64,000 bases of DNA from PALSA-612 sp963791225 (lineage in GTDB: Bacteria > Actinomycetota > Thermoleophilia > Gaiellales > Gaiellaceae), in NCBI GenBank assembly GCA_963791225.1, contig CAWBRV010000007.1, positions 1-64,000 on the forward strand. Reading direction: 5' to 3'. Below the pieces are notes generated by a model. The model did not search any database, was not told where the DNA came from, and saw nothing but the letters and a program-made list of their open reading frames with translations. Below, one piece after another: positions 8,817-16,484 of the stretch (the stretch's first letter is position 1; each line of letters begins with the position of its first letter). The translations under genes were made by a program, and so were the position numbers.

Positions 8817-9134
8817 TTACATCGAGCGGATGCGCCGGCGTGAGTGTCGAGCCCGGCAGAGCTTACAACCGCGCGACCGCTCGCCGTACGCGACTCCGCA
8901 CCCGGCGCAATGGCCGATCCGCGCCCGACCGGCAGCCGCGACATCGCGGACGCGGTAAAGGCGCTTGCGGAACTGGCGCCTGAGACCTGCGCGAGCAGAG
9001 GCCTGCGAGGCATATCCCCATACCTGCCAGCCTCTGTGCGCGAGGTCGTGCAGCGAGTGTCCGGCCTGGTAGAGACGCCAGGCGGCGACCACCTGTGCCT
9101 CTGTGAGCTTGGCCGGCTTAGGTTGGTGTCTCAC
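8817..9134 (-). CDS. Small HTH plus zinc-ribbon protein, function unknown
   Basis: 105 residues from a GTG. Residues ~10-60 (LTEAQVVAAWRLYQAG onward) look like a helix-turn-helix with a long second helix. Residues ~78-100 carry HCAGCG, then CKLCRARH, a CxxC-x10-CxxC arrangement typical of a small zinc ribbon. The strongly basic C-terminus fits nucleic acid binding. It could be a regulator or a phage/mobile-element-derived DNA-binding protein. No partner gene is evident, and it lies next to decayed fragments. The family is not identified with certainty. Confidence 0.55.
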   Translation of the reverse strand: MRHQPKPAKLTEAQVVAAWRLYQAGHSLHDLAHRGWQVWGYASQASARAGLRRQFRKRLYRVRDVAAAGRARIGHCAGCGVAYGERSRGCKLCRARHSRRRIRSM

Positions 9135-9216
9135 AGGCGAACCGCGTCTTCTTCTTCTAGATCTGCGCAGAGACCCCGGTTGACGTGCCGACCCGAGGAG
9201 AACGTTCGAGTGAGTT

Positions 9217-9300
9217 CTAGGGTCGCTCGTCGAAGGTCACGATGAGCCAGCAGAGCCGCAGTGAACAGATGAGAGTTCCGAGAAGGAGGAGGGCGGCCAT
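9217..9300 (-). CDS. Possible 27-residue membrane micropeptide
   Basis: ATG 9300 to TAG 9217 encodes MAALLLLGTLICSLRLCWLI and a short charged tail, a single hydrophobic helix. There is no strong Shine-Dalgarno sequence, and the length is within what chance allows. It is listed because it is the only coding-like stretch between 9135 and 9604. Confidence 0.2.
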   Translation of the reverse strand: MAALLLLGTLICSLRLCWLIVTFDERP

Positions 9301-9604
9301 TGTTGTGTCTTTCGGCAGGTGCTAGCGCTGGCTTGAACTGTGCCAGCCGCACCTGACGGCCAGCCCCAACTTCAGAACCAGCGAGGGGGCGCTTGACGGC
9401 CGGTCTCCTGACCGAAACGCTGTATGGGGTTGCAAGTAGGGGCATATAGGGCGAAGATAGGAAAGCAAATTCGGTCTTCAGAGTACGAGGGGAGAAATTG
9501 GAGCAGATGCACGGTCCGTTGCGGTCGGTAGGCGTCTGCATCCGGCGGTTTCTAGCCGGCGATCCTGTGCTGCCTTTGTATCGTTTTGAGGCGCAAGGAG
9601 ACGT
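9301..9604. other. Upstream region of the HYR-protein gene
   Basis: About 300 bp with no gene I can support. It ends in an AAGGAG (9595-9600) placed 4 nt before the GTG start of the HYR protein. The stretch 9440-9490 is noticeably AT-richer than the surroundings and may hold the promoter, but no pair of promoter hexamers is clear. Confidence 0.45.
9595..9600 (+). promoter_or_regulatory. Shine-Dalgarno AAGGAG deciding the GTG start at 9605
   Basis: A purine-rich AAGGAG lies 4 nt upstream of GTG 9605. It supports that non-ATG start, after which a basic stretch and a hydrophobic signal peptide follow. Confidence 0.55.
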
Positions 9605-11878
9605 GTGTCGCGCCCGCTGAGCGCTGCTGGTCGGTCGGCGCGTCGATGGATTGCGGGCGGGGCGATCGTCGCCTTGTCGCTTGCGATCCTGGCGCTGTTG
9701 CCAGCTTCTGGGGCGAGTCGAACATTGGATAGTGAGGACGGGATAAGCCTCTCGCCCCAGGATGCGACGGTGTCGCTGGGCACGCAGTACACAGTCACCG
9801 CAACCGCCGCTGAACTCGGCGGCAACGTCGACACGGTCGGCCATACGGTCACGATCACGGTCACGAGCGGACCCGACAGCGGCAAGCAGATCGTGGGACA
9901 GGTGGGGCCGGATGGCGGCCAGGTTTCGCTGACCTATACGAACGCGACGACACCGGGGACGGATCAGATCTCGGCCTCTGTTGTCGACAACGACGGAGGA
10001 TCCCCGACGACGACGACCACCACAGTGACGTGGGTCGACACGACGGCGCCAACCGTGCACGTGCCCGGTGACCTGACCGTCGAGGCGACCGGCCCCTCAG
10101 GCGCAGTTGCCACGTTCGCCGTCGCCGCGACCGATCCTGACGACACGCCCGGCCCCGTCTCCTGCAACCACAGCTCGGGCGTTGTGTTCCCGGTCGGCAC
10201 GACGAACGTCACCTGCTCATCGACCGATACGCACGGAAATACTGGCAGCGCGTCGTTCAACGTCACCGTGCAGGACACGACGCCTCCCACGATTTCGGGT
10301 GTCCCAGCGGGCTTTTCCGTTGAGGCGACCGGCCCCTCGGGCGCCGTCGCCGCCTACACGAGCCCGACCGCATCAGATCTGGTCGACGGCAGCGACCCCG
10401 TCAACTGCGCGCCCGCGTCAGGATCGACCTTCCCGGTCGGGACGACCAACGTCAACTGCACCTCAGCTGACGCCCACGGCAACACCGCGACCGCGTCGTT
10501 CCAGATCAGCGTCGTGGACACGACAGCGCCGACAATCACCGTTCCCGCGAACGTCACCGCCGACGCGACAGGCCCGTCAGGGGCCTCAGTCACGTACGCG
10601 GTCTCTGCGACCGATCTTGTCGACGGCACCGACCCCGTCGCCTGCGCGCCCGCGTCGGGATCGACGTTCCCGCTCGGGACGACGACCGTCAACTGCTCCT
10701 CGAGCGACGCCCACGGAAACACTGCGAACGCGAGCTTCACGGTCACTGTGCAGGACACGACACCGCCTCAGCTGACCCTTCCTTCCGACATCAGCGCCGA
10801 AGCGACGAGCCCGAGCGGGGCGCGAGTCACCTACACGGTGACGGCAACGGACGCCGTCGATCCGAACCCGGCAGTCGTCTGCAACCCGCCGTCCGGGTCC
10901 GAGTTCCCAATCAGGACGAGCGTGGTGGCCTGCACGGCGACGGACTCTTCCGGCAACAGTGGCAGCGGCAGCTTCAACGTCCGCGTCGTCGACACGATCC
11001 CCCCGACGCTCACCGTCCCTGCCGACATCTCGGTTCAGGCGCTGAACCCGGTGGGTGTGGTGGTCAGGTTCAAGCCGCGGGCGACGGACATCGCCGACCC
11101 GGACCCTTCGATCGTGTGCAAGCCAGCATCGGGCGCGGTGTTCCCGGTCGGGCAGACAACCGTCTCGTGCACGGCGACGGACTGGCGCGGAAACGCCTCG
11201 CCGTCGAAGAGTTTCAAGGTGACGGTCGCCAGCGTGCCCACAGGCGGCGCCGCCCCGCCGCCACCCGCTCCACAGCCGCCACCGCCTCCGCCATCGACGC
11301 CGTCCGCTCCCCCAGGCAGCGTCATTGGGCAGCCGGTGCCCGGCAAGACCGAGCCTCAGGTCAAGGTTCCTGGTGCGGCCGCATACGTACCGCTCAGTCA
11401 GGTGACGGCGCTACCGCCAGGCACCTCGGTCAACGTCAGCGGAAACAGCGCCGTGAAGCTCACCGGCGCAAGCAACAAGCAGATGATCTTCTTCGGTGTT
11501 CCGGATTCGGTTCCAAGCGTGTTCACGCTCAAAGGCAGCGTGAACGGCGTCGTTCAGCTCGCGCTCGCCGGCGGCAATTTCAATTCGTGCGGGAAGAAGG
11601 CCAACCGCAAGTTCAGCGTTGCCGGCGCCAAGAGTAAGAAGCCTGTCCGTCGGCTGTGGGGAACGGGCAAGGGGCGGTTCACAACAAAGGGAAAGTACGC
11701 CTCGGCGACCGTCCGGGGCACCGAGTACCTGGTCGCGGACTACTGCACCGGAACGCTGGTCAACGTTCGGCGAGGGCTCGTCGCCGTGCGTGATTTGGTC
11801 CTGAACAAGACGAAGATGGTTGCAGCCGGCCACAGCTACGTCGCGCCGTCGAAGGCGCCACCGAAGAAGAAGAAGTAA
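9605..11878 (+). CDS. Secreted HYR-repeat surface protein with FecR-like C-terminal domain
   Basis: 757 residues from GTG. A signal peptide or anchor spans residues ~13-37, then a beta-sandwich domain (about 45-142). Five tandem HYR (hyalin) repeats of ~80 residues follow (about 145-541), each starting like DTTAPTV/DTTPPTI and holding a Cys pair in the C-x(n)-FPVGTT-x(n)-C pattern. A Pro-rich linker follows (about 545-570, PPPPAPQPPPPPP), then a FecR-like domain (SATVRGTEYLVADYCTGTLV, VRRGLVAVRD) and a Lys-rich tail. HYR domains are adhesive Ig-like folds, so a cell-surface adhesion or matrix role is likely. No LPXTG sorting signal is visible. The gene stands alone. Confidence 0.8.
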   Translation: MSRPLSAAGRSARRWIAGGAIVALSLAILALLPASGASRTLDSEDGISLSPQDATVSLGTQYTVTATAAELGGNVDTVGHTVTITVTSGPDSGKQIVGQVGPDGGQVSLTYTNATTPGTDQISASVVDNDGGSPTTTTTTVTWVDTTAPTVHVPGDLTVEATGPSGAVATFAVAATDPDDTPGPVSCNHSSGVVFPVGTTNVTCSSTDTHGNTGSASFNVTVQDTTPPTISGVPAGFSVEATGPSGAVAAYTSPTASDLVDGSDPVNCAPASGSTFPVGTTNVNCTSADAHGNTATASFQISVVDTTAPTITVPANVTADATGPSGASVTYAVSATDLVDGTDPVACAPASGSTFPLGTTTVNCSSSDAHGNTANASFTVTVQDTTPPQLTLPSDISAEATSPSGARVTYTVTATDAVDPNPAVVCNPPSGSEFPIRTSVVACTATDSSGNSGSGSFNVRVVDTIPPTLTVPADISVQALNPVGVVVRFKPRATDIADPDPSIVCKPASGAVFPVGQTTVSCTATDWRGNASPSKSFKVTVASVPTGGAAPPPPAPQPPPPPPSTPSAPPGSVIGQPVPGKTEPQVKVPGAAAYVPLSQVTALPPGTSVNVSGNSAVKLTGASNKQMIFFGVPDSVPSVFTLKGSVNGVVQLALAGGNFNSCGKKANRKFSVAGAKSKKPVRRLWGTGKGRFTTKGKYASATVRGTEYLVADYCTGTLVNVRRGLVAVRDLVLNKTKMVAAGHSYVAPSKAPPKKKK

Positions 11879-11997
11879 GACTTCCGTCCGAGCACTGCAC
11901 GGTGTGAGCCGGGCGCCATTGCATCGACGGCTCGCGCCTCGAGACTGCCCCTCGCTTGCTTGCCGGTCAGTGCGAGCTCGAACGGCACGCGACCGAG

Positions 11998-12021
11998 GGC
12001 GGCGGCGGCGGCGGCGGCGGC
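11998..12021. repeat. (GGC)8 trinucleotide microsatellite
   Basis: Eight uninterrupted GGC units lie between the HYR gene and the small membrane protein gene, just downstream of the latter's stop. This length is prone to slippage. No coding role is seen. Confidence 0.9.
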
Positions 12022-12036
12022 GTGGCGCGTCTGCGA

Positions 12037-12237
12037 TCAGCGGGAACCGATAAGGGCGACGGCCGCGACGATGGCGGCAAGCGCGAGGATCAGGATGCTC
12101 CCCTGCACGGCAACCACCGCGCATTGACGGGCTGCGTAGACGAGCAGCGGCAGGATGCGAGATTCGCTGCCCGGCGGCGACGCTTCGGGGGGAGCCGGCC
12201 GCGGCCGGCGGATTGGGGCTTGGCCCGAGCGTGACAT
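12037..12237 (-). CDS. Small tail-anchored membrane protein sharing a C-terminal helix with the 59085 protein
   Basis: 66 residues from ATG 12237. The N-terminal half is Pro/Arg-rich (RPRPAPPEASPP). The C-terminal half is one hydrophobic helix preceded by LLVYAARQCAVVAV. The same arrangement ends the coiled-coil protein at 59085-60131 (VLAYTARQIAIVAF, then a helix of the same length). The shared Y-x-A-R-Q entry motif is the reason for calling this a gene. A longer frame to 12348 exists but adds only low-complexity sequence. Topology is probably N-in with a tail anchor. Function unknown. Confidence 0.5.
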   Translation of the reverse strand: MSRSGQAPIRRPRPAPPEASPPGSESRILPLLVYAARQCAVVAVQGSILILALAAIVAAVALIGSR

Positions 12238-12516
12238 GCGCATCCTGTCCAAGTCATCGTCTCGCCGGCCGGGGTGCTTGACCGGCCGGCGATCCCTCGT
12301 GCAGGTGACCGGCGTGCGGGGACTTGCCCTTCGTTTGGAGGGCGCCACTCGGTTCCGACACTATGCATCCGGCGAGCCTGCTATGAATGCCAGGGCTTGG
12401 TGCGTGGAAACTCGACCCGGGGGGCCGTTGCACGAGCGGCAGGCCTTCGCTCGGAGTCGGCTGTCTGTCTCAGCCGTCAGAACTTAGGACCCCAGCAACT
12501 CTCCATAAGTCTAGGA

Positions 12517-12548
12517 CTCGGGCTAGACGGAAGGTTAGAGTTCCCGAG
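12517..12548. promoter_or_regulatory. Inverted repeat upstream of the sigma-factor gene
   Basis: CTCGGG (12517-12522) and CCCGAG (12543-12548) form a 6-bp inverted repeat ending 36 nt before the GTG of the sigma factor. CTAG tetramers at 12511-12514 and 12523-12526 flank the left half. It could be an operator or an mRNA hairpin. Confidence 0.25.
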
Positions 12549-12583
12549 CTTTCGACATCTGGGTCGGGAAGCCGGTTTCTGAG

Positions 12584-13249
12584 GTGACCGGGTCGCAAGA
12601 CAATGAGCCTCGCCGCGCGGACGCCGGCACTGAGCCGGTTCGGCACGGGTTGGTCGTGAACCATCTCGATCTCGTCGAGCTCGCGACCTCTCAGGTCGCC
12701 CGGATGGCCGGCTTGGGTTCGCTCGATCGAGATGACCTGGTCGGTGAGGGTCAGATCGCGCTTGTCCAGGCTGCGTGTCGTTACGACCCCAAGAGGGGAG
12801 CCTTTCGCAGCTTCGCGTTTCGCCGGATCAAGGGGGCGATGCTCGACGCTCTTCGCCGGGATAGCTTTCTGCCGAGGTACGCGAGAGAGCGCGGCCATCG
12901 CGTGGTTGTTCTGTCGATGGAGAAGCCGGTCGGCGAGGGCGGCTTGACGATCGCCGACACGCTCGTTGACCCTCGGGCGTCTGTTGAGACGATCGTCGAG
13001 CAGCGGGAGCTGCTCGAGAGCGCGCTGGAAGGCGACCACGCTCAGGCGTCCGATCTCAACCCGCTCACGCGGTCAGAGCTCGAGGTGCTCCGCGGAGCGG
13101 CAATCGGAGAGACAGCCGAGCAGACTGCCGATCGTCTCAAGAAGTCGATCGACACTGTAAGAACACAGCGTCGAGCAGCGTTGAGGCGGCTGGGGGCGAA
13201 GTCGATCGCCCAGGCCGTCTTCTTGGCTCGGGACGAGATCGCCGCCTAG
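12584..13249 (+). CDS. Sigma-70 family factor of the FliA/WhiG type
   Basis: 221 residues from GTG. Residues ~25-105 form sigma region 2: LDRDDLVGEGQIALVQAACRYDP, then GAFRSFAFRRIKGAMLDALRR with the aromatic/basic -10 recognition helix, then the LPRYARER region 3 start. Residues ~160-215 form region 4, an HTH (SELEVLRGAAIGETAEQTADRLKKS) that resembles LuxR/GerE helices. Members direct RNA polymerase to dedicated promoter sets such as motility, sporulation or envelope genes. No anti-sigma gene is adjacent. The neighbouring surface-protein and exopolysaccharide genes are plausible but unproven targets. Confidence 0.8.
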   Translation: MTGSQDNEPRRADAGTEPVRHGLVVNHLDLVELATSQVARMAGLGSLDRDDLVGEGQIALVQAACRYDPKRGAFRSFAFRRIKGAMLDALRRDSFLPRYARERGHRVVVLSMEKPVGEGGLTIADTLVDPRASVETIVEQRELLESALEGDHAQASDLNPLTRSELEVLRGAAIGETAEQTADRLKKSIDTVRTQRRAALRRLGAKSIAQAVFLARDEIAA

Positions 13250-13281
13250 ACCTGGGCGCCGCCGCCGGCGGGGGCTGCAGG

Positions 13282-14229
13282 TCATTCTGGGGGCTCGCCC
13301 AGCAAGGCGCCGATTACGCCCGCCCAACGTTGGATTTCTCGGTCTGTCGCGCCTTCCTGTCGCAGGCAGGCGAGCTGTTCTCTGTGAAACGCTCGGAAAG
13401 GTTCGTCATGTCGGCGGGAGGGCCTGATCCGCTGCTTCAGGTGCCACCAGACGTGCGAGTAGAGTCGTACCCGAAGCGCGTGTCGGTACTCGGTCGGCGT
13501 CAAGACATCCGGCCCGAAGCGAAGCAGCAACCGGATGTTCTCGGGGGCGTAGGTTCCGAGCGCGGCCGACTTCGGTGTCTCGCCCACGGGCGGCCGTCTG
13601 CTGAACGTAAGCGCCCGATGGACAAGAGCGAAGTCCGAATGGGCGAGCAGCCAGTAGGCAGCTTCGGTGTCGGCATGGCGAAAGTCGCTGTCGTAGAAGG
13701 GCTGACGTTCGCGGACGAAGTCAGAGCGAATGAGTAGCGACGTCGGTGAACCGGTCACGTACGGGCCGCCGAGGAGGCACTGGCGAAGCATCTCGCGACC
13801 GGGTGCGACCGATCGGTGAAGCGGAAGCCCGACCAGATCGAGTTTCAGGTCGTCGACTCGATAGCTACTGACGATCCCGACAGAAGGGTTCGCTTGTGCA
13901 AGCGTCACCATGTCGGTCAGGCAGTCCCTGAACAGCACGTCGTCGGCGCCGACGACTTTCGTGTAAGTGCTGCCCTCGCCTACAGACCCGAACGCCCTGT
14001 TGAAGCTCGCAATGACGTCAACGAACTGTTCGTACCTGACGAGACGGATCCGGGACTCCTTGCGCGCAGCGGTCTCGACGATGTCGGGTGATCCGTCGGT
14101 GCTCGCATTGTCGACGACGAAGTACTCCCAGTTCGGATAGCTCTGGTTACAGACGCTCTCGATGCACTCAGCGAGATGAGCGATCCCGTTGTGGACCGGT
14201 GTAATGACGGTCACGAGCGGCGACGTCAC
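13282..14229 (-). CDS. Family 2 glycosyltransferase
   Basis: 315 residues with a classic GT-A start, VTVITPVHNG (residues 6-15), then VDNASTDGS and VGADDVLF, whose ADD is the metal- and nucleotide-sugar-binding DxD-like motif. There is no membrane segment, so it is a soluble or peripheral cytosolic enzyme that adds a single sugar to a lipid-linked acceptor. The C-terminal ~80 residues are helical and basic. It converges with the sigma-factor gene, with 32 bp between them. Donor and acceptor are unknown; a role in the polysaccharide locus starting at 16470 is inferred. Confidence 0.8.
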   Translation of the reverse strand: MTSPLVTVITPVHNGIAHLAECIESVCNQSYPNWEYFVVDNASTDGSPDIVETAARKESRIRLVRYEQFVDVIASFNRAFGSVGEGSTYTKVVGADDVLFRDCLTDMVTLAQANPSVGIVSSYRVDDLKLDLVGLPLHRSVAPGREMLRQCLLGGPYVTGSPTSLLIRSDFVRERQPFYDSDFRHADTEAAYWLLAHSDFALVHRALTFSRRPPVGETPKSAALGTYAPENIRLLLRFGPDVLTPTEYRHALRVRLYSHVWWHLKQRIRPSRRHDEPFRAFHREQLACLRQEGATDREIQRWAGVIGALLGEPPE

Positions 14230-14432
14230 TGACGCACTTCCGTGGGGGGTGACGAAGCTGCCAAGGCGCTAGGCGGCACGACCCGGCGTGTCGTCCATCC
14301 GGCCGGGCGGCTGTCCGCCACGACTCCAGTCGTTCGGGGGATCTGCACCCCCTCCTTTCGCACGTTGTTCGCGGCCTTGCAGTTGGCTGAGAATGGCTGA
14401 TCCCCTCAATGTCATGACGTTCGAGTTACTCG

Positions 14433-14828
14433 TTGCCGCCGATCGAGCACACCAGCCCAGGGACAGGCGACCCTAGAGCGCCAGCCGAGCTGCGCCCATC
14501 GGGCGAGCTCGTAGTCACACCGATCAGACTCGTCACGATCGGCCGTCGTGCCAGCGTGAGCCTCTCCGGGACCCATCCCCTGGTTGACGTCGTGGGATCT
14601 CTCGAGGCGCTTGACGATGTGGCAGACGATGTTGCCACGCTTGAGCCGGATGTCATTTTGTTGGACAGTGAAGTGTCGTTCTTGGCCGCGAAGCTCAGGC
14701 CTTTCGGCCTGGTCATCCTGGCGCCGCGAGCGACCGGCGTACCGCACGGCTCGCTCCCGGCGCAAGCCGACTGGATCGCCCTGTTGACGGCATTGGCTGC
14801 CACAACTCCGGTTGCCGCTCTCGGCTAG
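14433..14828 (+). CDS. Stand-alone receiver-like protein without output domain
   Basis: 131 residues from a TTG; a GTG about 41 codons further in is possible, so the start is uncertain. The fold reads as a shortened response-regulator receiver: beta1 IRLVTIG, a segment like VVGSLEALDDVADDV, beta3 EPDVILLDSEV with D78 at the phospho-acceptor position, and beta4 FGLVILAPR. The acidic pair after beta1 and the usual beta5 Lys are missing. No DNA-binding domain follows. It converges with the LuxR gene at 14825 and shares its stop tetranucleotide CTAG. It may modulate the two neighbouring regulators (inference). Confidence 0.5.
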   Translation: MPPIEHTSPGTGDPRAPAELRPSGELVVTPIRLVTIGRRASVSLSGTHPLVDVVGSLEALDDVADDVATLEPDVILLDSEVSFLAAKLRPFGLVILAPRATGVPHGSLPAQADWIALLTALAATTPVAALG

Positions 14829-15532
14829 CGGTCGGCCGCCCGGCCCGTGCTCGGTTTGACTGTCGTTTCATCCTGCTCGCGCATGCCTGTGCGCAAGAGC
14901 CCGTGCTCATGAGCCCAGCGGCTGGCTTGCGTCCGGTTGGAGACGTTCAGCTTCGTGTAGACGTTCGAGAGGTGGTACTTGATTGTTTGCTCCGTCACGA
15001 AAAGAGCCTTAGCGGCCTCGGCGTTCGTCCGGCCTTCGAACACGACCTGCAAGACCTCGCGCTCACGCGGTGTAAGCGGTGTCTCCCGGGCAATGCGGTC
15101 GGGTTGCGAGATGTCTGCGCGCCTGAAGTGAACGTTCTGCCCGAACGACTGGCGGAGCGCGGCGGCGACGTCTTCTGCGCCGGCCCGTTGGGTCACGTAC
15201 GCAGCCGCACCTGAGGCAAACGCCTCCTGGATCTTCGCCTCGGTGTCGTCACCAAACACGATCGCGCGTAGTTCGGGGAACCGAGTGCGAGCTGTCGTGA
15301 GTGCTTCAAGCGCAACTCGTCCACCGCTCTGGCTGTCGGGGAAACGGATCGCCAGCAGCTCTGGCGACAACTGCTCACTCCACCAAGCAACCCGCGTGGG
15401 GTCGGTTTCGGTTGCGACAACGGTCAACCCGAGTCCGACCAGAAGGGACGCGGTTGCCTCGACCCACTCCCGCACGTCGGCGACGACAGCGGCCCGACGT
15501 GGGACGCCGTGGAAATCAAACGCGAGGCTCAC
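14825..15532 (-). CDS. LuxR-family regulator with atypical receiver (Arg at phosphosite)
   Basis: About 235 residues from GTG 15532; upstream frame has no resemblance to the family. Residues ~12-130 form a receiver-like domain: beta1 RAAVVAD, and AIVFGDDTEAKIQEAFASGAAAYVTQ for beta4-beta5. The phospho-acceptor position after beta3 (PELLAIRF) is Arg63 instead of Asp, so ordinary phosphorylation is unlikely. A GerE/LuxR HTH follows (LTPREREVLQVVFEGRTNAEAAKALFVTEQTIKYHLSNVY) and a WAHEHGLL tail. It is divergent from the paralogue at 15801, separated by about 270 bp containing DnaA-box-like sites. Confidence 0.7.
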   Translation of the reverse strand: MSLAFDFHGVPRRAAVVADVREWVEATASLLVGLGLTVVATETDPTRVAWWSEQLSPELLAIRFPDSQSGGRVALEALTTARTRFPELRAIVFGDDTEAKIQEAFASGAAAYVTQRAGAEDVAAALRQSFGQNVHFRRADISQPDRIARETPLTPREREVLQVVFEGRTNAEAAKALFVTEQTIKYHLSNVYTKLNVSNRTQASRWAHEHGLLRTGMREQDETTVKPSTGRAADR

Positions 15533-15708
15533 CGCCAGCCGCTTAGGTCGATCGGAAGCGCACGCGCCATCCCTCTCATCGTGAGCAGAGCAACGACGGC
15601 CAGGAATGCCTCGATCGAGGGATCCGGCTGGACGACGCCACGCCGGCGTTCGTGCCCCGTGCCCGCGTTCAGCCTTCGGGGAGGGATCCGAATCGTCGCA
15701 CAATCGGG

Positions 15709-15771
15709 TTATCCACACGGCCGACAAGAAGGCACGATGCGGAAACGAACGAGTTTCCACACCTTTACACA
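15709..15771 (+). promoter_or_regulatory. Cluster of three DnaA-box-like 9-mers between divergent LuxR genes
   Basis: TTATCCACA (15709-15717) is an exact consensus DnaA box. GTTTCCACA (15753-15761) and CTTTACACA (15763-15771) each match TTWTNCACA at 8 of 9 positions. All three read in the same direction, and the last two are 10 bp (one helical turn) apart. They sit 30-92 bp before the GTG at 15801. No dnaA, dnaN or gyr gene is in the window, so a regulatory rather than origin role is more likely. Confidence 0.5.
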
Positions 15772-15800
15772 CATGCCGTTCTGTCGTACATTGCGTAGGG

Positions 15801-16484
15801 GTGAGTAGCATCGAGGAACAGTCAGGATCGGCGTTGCGGACAGCTGTACTGGTCGATCCTCATCCGTTGTGGCTCGAAGCCGTCGAGCAGGTGCTGGCGC
15901 GGATCAAGGTGCGCGTGAGCGGTAAGGCGACCACCTTCGAGGAAGGCACTCTGCTGATCGAGCAGTTCAAGCCGGACATCGTCATCGCGGAGATTTCGGA
16001 CGCTGCTGGCGATCGCGACGGGCGGGCTTGGCTCGACAATCTGCACCATCAGCTGCCCGACACGAAGCTGATCGTCCTGTCGGTTTCAGACGATGTCGCA
16101 GACATCAACGCCGCCCTGTCGGCCGGGGCGGCTGCGTTCGTCGTCAAGAAGGCACATCCGGACGATCTTGCGGTCGCCGTCCGGCAAGCGTACGACCACT
16201 CGATCTATCTCCCGGGGATCTTGCCGCAAACCAGCGCTCTGTTCGTCGACGCCCGCAGTTACGGCGACTTGACCAAGCGGGAGCTTGAGATCCTGAGACT
16301 CACCGCCGACGGTCATCCTAACGCCGAGCTGGCGCGCATGCTGTGGGTGACCGAGCAAACGGTGAAGTTCCACCTGTCGAACATCTACCGGAAGCTTGGT
16401 GTCTCGAATCGCACCGAAGCCGCCCGGTGGGCGCAAGTCCACGGCCTGCTTTCGAGCCAGCCCGTTAGCTCAAGCGCCGCCTGA
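15801..16484 (+). CDS. LuxR-family regulator with atypical receiver (Glu at phosphosite)
   Basis: 227 residues from GTG 15801, preceded by GTAGGGG. The receiver-like domain (about 12-130) has AVLVDPHP for beta1 (D19) and FKPDIVIAEIS for beta3, which puts Glu64 where Asp is normally phosphorylated. KLIVLSVSDD and AAAFVVKKAHP give beta4 and the conserved Lys. Glu often mimics phospho-Asp, so it may be constitutively active. The HTH (LTKRELEILRLTADGHPNAELARMLWVTEQTVKFHLSNIY) and the WAQVHGLL tail closely match the divergent paralogue. It converges on the GT4 gene at 16470 with a 15-bp overlap. Confidence 0.75.
   Translation: MSSIEEQSGSALRTAVLVDPHPLWLEAVEQVLARIKVRVSGKATTFEEGTLLIEQFKPDIVIAEISDAAGDRDGRAWLDNLHHQLPDTKLIVLSVSDDVADINAALSAGAAAFVVKKAHPDDLAVAVRQAYDHSIYLPGILPQTSALFVDARSYGDLTKRELEILRLTADGHPNAELARMLWVTEQTVKFHLSNIYRKLGVSNRTEAARWAQVHGLLSSQPVSSSAA

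Noticed and set aside
15709..15771. Chromosomal replication origin
   Set aside because: Three DnaA-box-like sites are too few, there is no AT-rich unwinding region, and no dnaA/dnaN/recF/gyr genes are present.
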